Source: Flavobacteriales bacterium (lineage in GTDB: Bacteria; Bacteroidota; Bacteroidia; Flavobacteriales_F; PHOS-HE28). Taken from it: 64,000 nt of DNA. The DNA lies in contig JADJKO010000002.1 of assembly GCA_016705955.1 (NCBI GenBank), forward strand, positions 620,001-684,000, read 5' to 3'. This document shows positions 26,514 through 34,650 of the stretch, piece by piece (the stretch's first letter is position 1; each line of letters begins with the position of its first letter). The notes under the pieces were generated by a model. It was given only the letters and a program-made list of their open reading frames with translations. It had not been told where the DNA came from and did no database searches. The translations under genes were made by a program, and so were the position numbers.

Positions 26514-26605
26514 TCACGCGGAGGTGCGGAGAACGCGGAGGCACGCGCACTTGGCAGATCCGAGCTGTTCAGGAATTCCTCTGCGTTCTCCGCGCCTCCG
26601 CGTGA
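26514..26605. repeat. inverted repeat element, 27-bp arms, copy 1
   Basis: Arms 26514-26540 and 26579-26605 are complementary at 25 of 27 positions and read TCACGCGGAGGTGCGGAGAA and on. The 38-nt loop contains GATCCGAGCTGTTCAGGAAT. The same element occurs at 27823-27924. Confidence 0.85.
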
Positions 26606-26647
26606 GAACTCCTCAATTCCTCCCGCTCGAACTACTGAACTCTAGGC

Positions 26648-27667
26648 TTACGAGCGCTGCATGCTCAGGATGCTCCGTCGTCCAACACCGCGCTTGAACT
26701 TATAGCTCACCTCGAAGCTGAGGAAGCTGATGGTATCCAAGAGGCCGGGGTTCCCGCGGCGGCTGGTGAAGTATCCGTCCGTTCCATCCGTGCCATCACC
26801 GGTGGGGTCACTGATGTAGCGCGCTAGTGCTTGTCTTCGCGGATCGCCGGGATAGGCTTTGCGGATCTCGTCGTAGGTCGCATAACGATCGCTCACATCA
26901 TCAATGTGGTCATCGGTGAACATGATGTAGTTCAGTTCCATACCGAAGCTCACCTCCTTGGTCACCATGTAGCGCACACCCACGCCCATGGGCACCGCGA
27001 TGTGGATCGGCGAGATGCGATACCGCCTTCCGGCCTCACCGGCGCCTTTGCCCCCTTCGGTCTGCCATTCGTAGAGGTCGGTCTCGTAGGTGCCGTCGCG
27101 TTCGATCTCGTTCGCTCCCGGTGTGCCGCGTGGTGCATCACGCACGGTGCCATCGTTCCAGAAGTGATAGCGGTTCAAGGTATCCGGTGCGCCGTTGAAG
27201 AGATCGGCCTTCGGGCGGCCATAGTACACGCCCACGCCGACCTGGAAGTACATGAAGAAGCGCTGCTGGAAGAGCGGCTGGTAGGGTTCGCGGTAGGCGT
27301 TCAATACCAGGTGGCCGCTGGCGCCGATGAGGTCGTTGCGGAAGCCGAGTCCACGCCTGTAGTTCCGCAGTTCGCCGTACTCCATGCCGGGGATCGCATC
27401 ACGCTCCTCGTATCCCGTGCGGAACCAACTGATGCGCGCTTCGGTGGTGAGCGAACGGGTGACGTACCGTTTCTTATTGTTCAGGAAATCACGGAAAGCG
27501 ATGCTGACGCCCGGCCGCGAACTGTTCCACTGCACGGCGCCGTCGTAGTTGCCAAGGTCGCCGTAATAGTTCGTGACGCCAGTGGAGATGCCCACCTCGA
27601 AGTTCCGCTGCGCAACCGCAGGGAGCAGGATGGAGGTGGATAGGAGCAGGGTAAGGATGCGGGTCAT
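26648..27667 (-). CDS. DUF6089 family outer-membrane beta-barrel protein
   Basis: 339 residues. A signal peptide ends at AVAQ (about residue 18). Next comes the DUF6089 hallmark FEVGISTGVTNYYGDLG, followed by aromatic-rich alternating strands that fit an outer membrane barrel, and the final SFEVSYKFKRG strand. The family is common in Bacteroidota and without known function. ATG 27667 begins the signal peptide. Both flanking gaps hold copies of the same inverted repeat. Confidence 0.8.
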   Translation of the reverse strand: MTRILTLLLSTSILLPAVAQRNFEVGISTGVTNYYGDLGNYDGAVQWNSSRPGVSIAFRDFLNNKKRYVTRSLTTEARISWFRTGYEERDAIPGMEYGELRNYRRGLGFRNDLIGASGHLVLNAYREPYQPLFQQRFFMYFQVGVGVYYGRPKADLFNGAPDTLNRYHFWNDGTVRDAPRGTPGANEIERDGTYETDLYEWQTEGGKGAGEAGRRYRISPIHIAVPMGVGVRYMVTKEVSFGMELNYIMFTDDHIDDVSDRYATYDEIRKAYPGDPRRQALARYISDPTGDGTDGTDGYFTSRRGNPGLLDTISFLSFEVSYKFKRGVGRRSILSMQRS

Positions 27668-27822
27668 GGGCAATGGGTTTCGCACCTGGTGGTATACCGG
27701 GTAGACGCGATCCCGACAGGGGGTTGCTTCGGGGGTGGATCGGCTCGGGAACCAGCAGCCTCCTTATGTAATAGGCTTGTGAGAAAAGGGGCATTGGAGG
27801 AATCATCCGGAGGGCGGGGTTT

Positions 27823-27924
27823 TCACGCAGAGGCGCAGAGAACGCAGAGATTGTGTGCGCGATAGCCCGACTGTTCCGAATGGGAAGCTTGCTCGCCCTC
27901 TGCGTTCTCTGCGCCTCTGCGTGA
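27823..27924. repeat. inverted repeat element, perfect 27-bp arms, copy 2
   Basis: Arms 27823-27849 and 27898-27924 are complementary at all 27 positions (TCACGCAGAGGCGCAGAGAA and on). The 48-nt loop contains GATAGCCCGACTGTTCCGAAT, similar to the loop of copy 1. The element ends nine nt before the yggS stop codon. Confidence 0.9.
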
Positions 27925-27932
27925 GGGTATTC

Positions 27933-28613
27933 TCAGGACCTCTCCCCGAAGATGGCCGTACCGATCCGCACCATTGTGCTACCGGCCTCGATGGCCATAT
28001 CCGCATCGCCGCTCATGCCCATGCTCAGGGTGTCGAAGAGGGCCGGGTCTGCCAAGCAACCTTCCTTCATCGTCCGGAAGAAGTCGGCCAATGCATCGAA
28101 TTCGCGGCGTACGACCGCTAGGTCCTCGGTGTTGGTGGCCATACCCATGAGACCACGCAGTTGCAGGTGCGGCCAACGCTCCGTTGACCAACCGGTGATG
28201 AGGGCTTCCGCCTCCTTTTGGGACAGGCCATGTTTGGTCTCTTCTTGCGCGATGTGGATCTGGAGTAGCACATCGATCATTCGCGAAGCGGCTGCTGCGC
28301 GCTTCTCCAATTCATCCAACAGCGGCGCGCCATCCACCCCATGCACCAAGTGAACGAAGGGCACGATGTGCTTCACGTTGCTGCGCTGTAGGTGGCCGAT
28401 GTAGTGCCAGCGGATATCCGCTGGAAGCGCGGGTTGTTTCGCGCGCAATTCCTGCACGTAATTCTCTCCGAAGTCGCGGTGGCCGAGATCGTACAGGGCT
28501 TGGATCTCTTCCGCAGAACGCGTCTTGCTCACCGCCACAAGTGTGACATGCGTGGGCAACGAAGCCTTCACTTCGGCGTAGCGTTCGGCCAGTGTTTCCT
28601 TCGGATCAGACAT
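27933..28613 (-). CDS. YggS family PLP homeostasis protein
   Basis: 226 residues. The block LVAVSKTRS includes Lys30, the pyridoxal phosphate lysine, and HYIGHLQRSN plus GLMGM and SMGMSGD complete the YggS/PLPBP pattern. The protein binds PLP and buffers vitamin B6 and amino acid metabolism; it has no known enzymatic turnover. It overlaps the upstream DUF1015 gene by 8 nt and is the last gene of the serC-serA-DUF1015-yggS operon, whose first two enzymes include a PLP enzyme. Confidence 0.92.
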   Translation of the reverse strand: MSDPKETLAERYAEVKASLPTHVTLVAVSKTRSAEEIQALYDLGHRDFGENYVQELRAKQPALPADIRWHYIGHLQRSNVKHIVPFVHLVHGVDGAPLLDELEKRAAAASRMIDVLLQIHIAQEETKHGLSQKEAEALITGWSTERWPHLQLRGLMGMATNTEDLAVVRREFDALADFFRTMKEGCLADPALFDTLSMGMSGDADMAIEAGSTMVRIGTAIFGERS

Positions 28614-29820
28614 CCTCCAGCGCATAGACGATCATGCCGCTGCGCAGTTTCGGTTCGATGTAGGTGCTCTTCGGCGGCATGGTGCCACCGGCATCCGCCA
28701 CGGCGCGCAATTCCGCGAAGCTCACCGGGTGCAGGTGGAAGGCCACGGCGGCTTCGCCTGTTTCCACTTGCCGGTCCAACTCTGCGGTACCCATGGTGCC
28801 GGGAACGAAGTTCACGCGACCATCGGTGCGGAGATCGAGGATCCCAAGGACAGGTCCGAGGATCAGTTCGGAAAGTCGAGCGGCGTCGAGTTGTTCGGTC
28901 ACTGGGCGGTCAGACGAAGCGGGAAGGTGCAAGGTGTGCCAACCACTCGCGGTGCGCACACCGATCACACCATGCGCGGCCCAAGGTGCTTCCACCTTGC
29001 GCAGCTCACCAACCGTTTGCAGTGCTCGAAGGAAGGCGGCTTCATCCATGTTGCCGAGATCGCTCACCGCGCGGTCGAAGTTGAAGATGTAGAGGTGCTG
29101 GCGCGGTACGATGTAGGCTAGGCACCAGGCTGTGGGGTCCACATCCGCCTTGCCTTTCGATTCCGCTAGACGCGCGCTGGACGAGAGCCGGTGGTGGCCG
29201 TCGGCGATATACAACGCGGGGATCATGGCGAAGGCTTTCTGCAAGCGCTGTCGTATGAGTTCATCGGCCACGGGCCATAGGCGGTGTCGCACCTGGTCGT
29301 TGGTGCGGAAGTCATAGGTGGCCTTGGTATTCAGCAGCGGATCGAGCAGCGCTTCCCAAGCCGCCCCTTCGGGTGTGGCGAGCAGAACGGGCTCCGCGTT
29401 GATCCCCGTCGCATCGAGGTACTCGGCGAAGAGGTTCTCGCGTGCGGTGAGCGTTTGTTCATGCACCTTGATCCGTCCAGCGCGGTAGTCCGCCACGCTC
29501 ACGCCGCAAATGATGCCACGCGACACGTTGCCGTGGATGCTCTGCTCGTAGAAGTAAATGCATGGCTGATCGTCGCGGAACATGATCCCGCGCTGACAGA
29601 AATCAAAGAAGGCTTGGCGCACCAAGCGGAAGCGCTCCACTCGCGGCAAACGGACCGTCATCTCGTCATCCGGACGGAGCACATGCAGGAAGGTGTACGG
29701 GTTGCCGGTAAGGCGCTGAAGAAGATCCTCCGGTGAATAGGACACGTAGGAACGCGATCCTACTTGAGCGGCCTTGTCCGCCACCGGGCGCCAAGCGCGG
29801 AACGGACGAAGGGAGATCAT
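28606..29820 (-). CDS. DUF1015 family protein
   Basis: 404 residues covering the whole DUF1015 (SerC/SerA-associated) family, recognised by the N-terminal FRAWRP opening, the YSPEDLLQRLTGNPYTFLHV block and the central IADGHHR motif. The reaction is not established; the gene is very often linked with serine biosynthesis genes in Bacteroidota. Its start codon shares one base with the stop of serA (TGATG), a sign of translational coupling. Confidence 0.9.
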   Translation of the reverse strand: MISLRPFRAWRPVADKAAQVGSRSYVSYSPEDLLQRLTGNPYTFLHVLRPDDEMTVRLPRVERFRLVRQAFFDFCQRGIMFRDDQPCIYFYEQSIHGNVSRGIICGVSVADYRAGRIKVHEQTLTARENLFAEYLDATGINAEPVLLATPEGAAWEALLDPLLNTKATYDFRTNDQVRHRLWPVADELIRQRLQKAFAMIPALYIADGHHRLSSSARLAESKGKADVDPTAWCLAYIVPRQHLYIFNFDRAVSDLGNMDEAAFLRALQTVGELRKVEAPWAAHGVIGVRTASGWHTLHLPASSDRPVTEQLDAARLSELILGPVLGILDLRTDGRVNFVPGTMGTAELDRQVETGEAAVAFHLHPVSFAELRAVADAGGTMPPKSTYIEPKLRSGMIVYALEDV

Positions 29821-30788
29821 CAGCTCACAGCAGCAGCGGAACGCCAGGCGATGATGCGGTCGGCGAGTTCATCACCGATCCGGCCCTGCGCTTCGGCAGT
29901 GGCCGCACCGATGTGTGGCGTCAGGCTCAGGTTCGGTTCGACAAGCAGTGAAGCGTTCGGTTCCGGCTCGTTCACGAACACATCCAACGCAGCTCCGCGC
30001 ACCCGACCATCCTTGATCGCTGCGAGCAAGGCTTCCTCATCCACACTTCCGCCACGTGCGGTGTTCACGATCACCACACCGGGCTTCACGTGCTTCAACT
30101 CGCTGGCGCCGATCACCGGCCGTCCATCCTTTTGCGAAGGCACATGGATGCTGATCGCATCCGAGGTCTTCAGCAATTCCTCCATGCTCACCATGCGCAC
30201 CGGAACGCGTACCATGACAGAACCGATGGGTACTTCGATCGCTTCAGCGGTGGCGTGATTGTCCGTGTACACCACATTCATTCCGCAACCGAGCGCGTAG
30301 CGCGCCGTCCACTGGCCGATACGGCCGAAGCCCACCACGCCAAGCGTTTTTCCGCGCAGCTCCATGCCCTTTTCGTATTCCTTCTTCAAGGCCTTGAACT
30401 GCGTGCGGCCTTCTGCAGGCATGCGCCGGTTGCACTTGTGCAGTGAGCGGCTCAGGGAGAAGAGGTGGGCCATCACCAACTCCGCCACGCTGATGCTGGA
30501 GGAGGCGGGTGTATTCACCACGGTGATCCCTTTCGACTTGGCATACACCACATCGATGTTGTCCAGGCCGACACCTCCGCGACCGATCAAACGCACTTTC
30601 GGGCACGCGTCGATGAGATCGCGGCGCACCTTGGTGGCACTGCGCACGAGGAGCACCTCCACGCCTTGCTCGTTCAGGTAATCGTTCAGTTGATCCTGCG
30701 GAATGTGATCGGTGGTCACCTTGAATCCTTCCTCCACCAAGCTCTCGCGAGCCTTGCTGCTGATCCCGTCGTTCGAATGAATGCGCAT
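29820..30788 (-). CDS. serA: D-3-phosphoglycerate dehydrogenase
   Basis: 322 residues, the short form without an ACT domain. The NAD-binding motif VVGFGRIGQW is at about residue 150, with IGRGGVGLDNIDV before it and the catalytic block NTARGGSVDEEAL and LTPHIGAAT (His of the Glu-His relay) after it. It catalyses the first step of serine synthesis, 3-phosphoglycerate to 3-phosphohydroxypyruvate. It follows serC by five nt and is coupled to DUF1015. Confidence 0.92.
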   Translation of the reverse strand: MRIHSNDGISSKARESLVEEGFKVTTDHIPQDQLNDYLNEQGVEVLLVRSATKVRRDLIDACPKVRLIGRGGVGLDNIDVVYAKSKGITVVNTPASSSISVAELVMAHLFSLSRSLHKCNRRMPAEGRTQFKALKKEYEKGMELRGKTLGVVGFGRIGQWTARYALGCGMNVVYTDNHATAEAIEVPIGSVMVRVPVRMVSMEELLKTSDAISIHVPSQKDGRPVIGASELKHVKPGVVIVNTARGGSVDEEALLAAIKDGRVRGAALDVFVNEPEPNASLLVEPNLSLTPHIGAATAEAQGRIGDELADRIIAWRSAAAVS

Positions 30789-30793
30789 GGTTC

Positions 30794-31882
30794 CTATCCG
30801 TGCTTTTGTGCGAATTGTTCCATCACATCCACCATGGCCTGCACGCTGGCCAGAGGGAGTGCGTTATACATGCTGGCGCGATACCCGCCCACGCTGCGGT
30901 GTCCGCGAATGCCGCTGATGCCTGCTTCCTTCCATAGGGCATCGAAGGTCGGCTCCAAGGCCGCATCATTCAATACGAAAGTGGCGTTCATCACGCTGCG
31001 GTCCTCCACCGCCGTGGTGCCCTTGAACAGCGGCAAGCGATCGATCGCGCCGTAGAGCAGTTCCGCTTTTGCGGCGTTGCGCTTCTCGATGGCGGCCGAT
31101 CCGCCGAGGCTCTTCATCCACTCCAACGTGAGCATGCTCACATACACCGCATACACCGGCGGCGTGTTGTACATGCTGTCCTTGGCCGCGTGGTTGTTCA
31201 GGTCCATCATCGGGCTCAACTTGCGGCCCGTTTTGCCGAGGTGCGCCGGGTCGAAGAGGTAGACCGTGGCTCCGGCAGGCCCCATGTTCTTCTGGGCACC
31301 GGCGTAGATCAGGGCGAAGTCAGCCACGTTCACCGGGCGACTGAAGATGTCGCTGCTCATGTCGCAGATCATCGGCACGGGCGACTTCGGGAACTGCTTG
31401 TATTGTGTGCCGAAGATGGTGTTGTTGCTGGTGAAGTGGAAGTAGTCCGCGTCCGTGGGGATCGCGAACCCTTTCGGGATGTAGTTGAAGTTCTTGTCCT
31501 CGCTGCTCGCCACCACCAACGTCTCACCAGCGAGTTTGCTCTCCTTGATCGCGCGGCTGGCCCATTCGCCGGTGTTGGCATAAGCCGCCTTTCCACCGGG
31601 CTTCATGTAGTTCTGCGGGATCATGTGGAAGCCCATGCTGGCCCCACCGCCGAGGAAGACGACCTGGTAGTGCTCCGGTGCGCCGAGCAACTCCTTCACC
31701 AGCGATTGCGCCTTGGCCATGATGGCCTCGAAGGGCTTGCTCCGGTGGCTGATCTCCAGGATGCTGAGTCCGCTGCCATCGAGATCGAGCACGGCTTGGG
31801 CGGCCTTCTCGAATACTTCGCGGGGAAGGATGCAGGGTCCTGCGCTGTAGTTGTGGACCTTGGTCTGTGTGGCTACGGTCAT
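30794..31882 (-). CDS. serC: phosphoserine aminotransferase
   Basis: 362 residues. The opening HNYSAGPCILP and the PLP lysine block YAGAQKNMGPAG are diagnostic of SerC, which forms phosphoserine from phosphohydroxypyruvate and glutamate. The last block GGYRASMYNALPL binds the substrate phosphate. ATG 31882 was chosen by homology; a -7 element lies 20 nt upstream, making this the first gene of the operon. Confidence 0.95.
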   Translation of the reverse strand: MTVATQTKVHNYSAGPCILPREVFEKAAQAVLDLDGSGLSILEISHRSKPFEAIMAKAQSLVKELLGAPEHYQVVFLGGGASMGFHMIPQNYMKPGGKAAYANTGEWASRAIKESKLAGETLVVASSEDKNFNYIPKGFAIPTDADYFHFTSNNTIFGTQYKQFPKSPVPMICDMSSDIFSRPVNVADFALIYAGAQKNMGPAGATVYLFDPAHLGKTGRKLSPMMDLNNHAAKDSMYNTPPVYAVYVSMLTLEWMKSLGGSAAIEKRNAAKAELLYGAIDRLPLFKGTTAVEDRSVMNATFVLNDAALEPTFDALWKEAGISGIRGHRSVGGYRASMYNALPLASVQAMVDVMEQFAQKHG

Positions 31883-31902
31883 CTGGTGTGAATTACGGCC
31901 GC

Positions 31903-31910
31903 CAAAGGTA
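31903..31910 (-). promoter_or_regulatory. -7 promoter element of the serC operon
   Basis: Minus-strand TACCTTTG, an exact TAnnTTTG match, 20 nt before the serC start. Confidence 0.6.
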
Positions 31911-31959
31911 CAGGCCACGGCCGGACCACCGTTGGCTCCGCGCTCACGCGGTGGTAGGG

Positions 31960-32801
31960 CTACTTCCGGGGTTCCTTGGGGGGCGCGTTGAAGGGGCGTC
32001 CATCACGCTTCGGATCGCGCAGGTCGATGTCCCGCTGATAGGTCCATTCACCTTTGTTCCACACGAAGGCATCAAAGCTCATGTCCGGTCCCATGAAGGC
32101 GGGTTTGCCTTCCATATCTGCACGCGCCGCAGCGAGGTGATCCAATACGATGCGCTGCTGTTCCGCTTCGTAGTGGAGCATCATCGTGCTCTGGTAGGCA
32201 AAGGCGAAGATCCTCCGTTGCGGTTTCAATTTGCCACCGTCGAACACCGGCGCACCGAAACGCGGCTTGTCACCCCGGAAACTGAGCACCTCGATCACCT
32301 TTTGCGTTTCGCTGTTGCTCTGGCCCTTCCAGCCGAGCAGCGTGTAGTAGGTCCTGCCGCCCTTCTTCACGGGATCACTTGGTAGTACAGTGCGCCGAAC
32401 CAACGGTCCGGACCCAGCTCTGCGAGTTCCGGTGAAGCGATGCCACCCGTCATGTCGCGCAATTCAAAAAGGCTGGACTTGCGACCGGCTTGGCCGAGCA
32501 GGAATCCTTCGTAGCGATACGTTCCGTTCTCTCTCGGGATGTTCCATGTGATCAACCGGAAGCGACCGTCCGGTGCATCCACACGGCTGAGCGGAAGGTC
32601 ATCCAGGTTCACCGTCATGCCATCCGGCGCGTCGAGTACCACGCGCAAGGACGCCTTCAACAATTCGTTCACGCTATCGCGCTGGGCATCGGTCTTTGCA
32701 TTGATCAATGCTTTCACATGACCGAAGGCGATCTGCACCCGGTCCTGCGCAACGAGGTGAACGGATCCCGAGAAAAGGAGAAGAATGAGGAGTGCGCGCA
32801 C
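31960..32801 (-). CDS. conserved secreted hypothetical protein, split by a frameshift
   Basis: About 280 residues when repaired. The first part has a signal peptide (LLILLLFSG and on, cleaved near VAQ) and ends in GALYYQVIP followed directly by a stop; the continuation VKKGGRTYYTLLGWKG lies in the next frame. Adding one C to the CCC (plus-strand GGG at 32371-32373) restores a single frame. No family name is known to me, but the two halves fit as one domain protein. The start is uncertain: a GTG at 32801 begins the signal peptide, while ATG codons at 32846 or 32867 are possible. Confidence 0.65.
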
Positions 32802-32884
32802 GTTGACTTCAACGGAACGGCAGGATCGATCGGTACGTGGTCGCATGGTCATCCGCGTCGCAACCATCGCACCACGACGACCGA

Positions 32885-33232
32885 CTAGACGTGCATGAAT
32901 TCCTTCTTCGCGAGCAACTGCTCCTTCGTCTCGCGGTGATCAGGGTCATCCACGCAGCAGTCCACCGGGCACACCGCAGCGCATTGCGGCTCATCGTGGA
33001 ATCCGGTACACTCGGTGCATTTGTCCGGCACGATGTAGTAGAGGTCCATGCTCACCGGGGCATTCATGGCATCCGCATCGTAGCTGTTGCCTGTGGGCAT
33101 GGTCACTTGGCCATTCAGGGAGGTTCCATCGGCAATGCGCCACTCCGCCCCGCCCTCATAGATGGCGTTGTTGGGGCATTCGGGTTCGCATGCACCACAG
33201 TTGATGCATTCGTCGGTGATGATGATCGCCAT
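32885..33232 (-). CDS. 4Fe-4S dicluster ferredoxin
   Basis: 115 residues. The first cluster motif is CINCGACEPECP (residues 10-21) and the second CTECTGFHDEPQCAAVCP, with the longer spacing typical of the 2[4Fe-4S] YfhL-type ferredoxins. It is a small soluble electron carrier. It starts at ATG 33232, 24 nt after an exact -7 element, and is divergent from the LuxC-like gene with overlapping promoters. Confidence 0.93.
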   Translation of the reverse strand: MAIIITDECINCGACEPECPNNAIYEGGAEWRIADGTSLNGQVTMPTGNSYDADAMNAPVSMDLYYIVPDKCTECTGFHDEPQCAAVCPVDCCVDDPDHRETKEQLLAKKEFMHV

Positions 33233-33244
33233 AGCGGTACAGGG

Positions 33245-33252
33245 TATTTTCG
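33245..33252 (+). promoter_or_regulatory. putative -7 element of LuxC-like gene
   Basis: TATTTTCG fits TAnnTTCG; 23 nt before ATG 33276. It lies just beyond the ferredoxin -7 element, so the two divergent promoters interpenetrate. Confidence 0.45.
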
Positions 33253-33256
33253 CGGC

Positions 33257-33264
33257 CAAAGATA
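33257..33264 (-). promoter_or_regulatory. -7 element of ferredoxin gene
   Basis: Minus-strand TATCTTTG, an exact TAnnTTTG match, 24 nt before the ferredoxin start. Confidence 0.6.
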
Positions 33265-33275
33265 GAAGGCGCATC

Positions 33276-34365
33276 ATGGGAGCACGAATGGCCACGGAAG
33301 CAAATGTGTTGTCGCTGGATGTACGCATCACCGCACTTGCCCAACTTGGTGTGGTGATGGAGGCCATCGGCGCTGGCGCTCCTTGGCCTGGGCATTCCTC
33401 CGGTTTGGTGGAGGCGGAGTACATCGCATTGGATGAACTGGTCCGCAGGGCGCACAACCAGAACGGTTGGGCCACGGAGGAGAATGTGCGGCACGCGTTC
33501 ACGGCGTGGGGCAATGCGCTGACGGCTGATCAACTCGCGACCTGGTTGGATCGGTATCCGGAATTGAAGTCCGCGCCTGCAACAGCACGGATCGTGGGCC
33601 TGATCCTCGCTGGCAATATCCCGTTGGTGGGCTTGCATGATGTGCTCTGTGTTTGGTTGAGCGGTCATCGTGCGCGGGTGAAGTGCTCATCACAGGAAAC
33701 CGATCTAGTGCCGGGGATCATGAGTGTACTTGATCGCTTCGCACCCGGAACGGCACAACAGATCGAGTTCACCGTTGGGAAGCTTGGTGAGGTGGAGGCG
33801 GTGGTCGCCACCGGGAGCAACAACACGTCGCGCTACTTCGAGCACTATTTCGGACACCTGCCGCGGATCGTGCGCAAGAACCGCGTGAGTGTGGCGGTGT
33901 TGGATGGAAGCGAGACGGAGGAGGAATTGACTGCGCTCGGAGAGGACGTGTTCCGCTACTTCGGGTTGGGCTGTCGCAACGTGAGCAAGCTCCTGATCCC
34001 GTGTAGTTTCGATACGGATCGTTTGTTCAAGGCCTTCTTTCCGTGGAAGGACATCGTGCATCACAACAAGTACGGCAACAACTACGACTACGCGCGCGCT
34101 GTGGATGTTGGACCGGATCAACTTTGTGGAGAACGGTTTCCTGTTGTTGAAGGAGGACGCAGCACTCGCGAGCCCTGTGGCGACGCTTTTCTTTGAGCGG
34201 TATGCTGAAGTCGTCATAGCCGAAGCGTACATCGCCACGAACCGTGACAGCATCCAGTGCGTTGTGGGTCACGACCGCACGCCGTTCGGTCAAGCGCAGC
34301 AGCCTGCACTATGGGACTACGCGGATGGTGTGGATACGATCCGGTTTCTACTTGAACTGAAGTAG
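33276..34365 (+). CDS. acyl-CoA reductase, LuxC-like, frameshifted
   Basis: About 363 residues when repaired. The N-terminal three quarters read in one frame through HHNKYGNNYDYA (nt 34092), after which the expected ALWMLDRINFVENGFLLLKE continues in another frame to the stop at 34365. Restoring one GC unit in the GCGCGC run at 34092-34099 rejoins them, giving Y-A-R-A-L-W. The AGNIPLVG block is the nucleotide-binding site and GLGCRNVSKL includes the expected Cys nucleophile of aldehyde dehydrogenase-like LuxC enzymes. It should reduce an acyl-CoA to an aldehyde. Whether the break is real decay or an assembly error is open. Confidence 0.8.
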
Positions 34366-34650
34366 GAATGAGGGAACTGCTTCCAGATGAAGATCGACAG
34401 ATCCATTTTCGAGACCCCGGCTCAAGGCCGGGGTGACAACTCGTGGTAGTGATCAGGATCCGTCCGCCATCCGGCGGGCGGATCCTGATCACCCTAGTAG
34501 GCTGTCATGCCGGGCTTGACCCGGCATCTCGCAAATGATGCCGCCGAGAAACCTTTAACTCAACACAATTGCATTCCTCTGTGCCCTCTGCACCTGTCAT
34601 TGCGAGGCTTTGCGAAGCAAGGCGGTTTGCTTTCGCGTTCCCTTCGGCGG
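34366..34650. repeat. intergenic patchwork of palindromic repeats
   Basis: No gene. Four separate units follow each other: CCCCGGCTCAAGGCCGGGG (34415-34433); a 20-bp-arm palindrome at 34449-34492 with one mismatch; GTCATGCCGGGCTTGACCC and on at 34504-34526, an imperfect GCCGGG/CCCGGC hairpin; and CATTGCGAGGCTTTGCGAAG from 34598, followed by GCAAGGCGGTTTGC. From memory these words resemble interspersed repeats known in many unrelated bacterial genomes. Confidence 0.65.
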
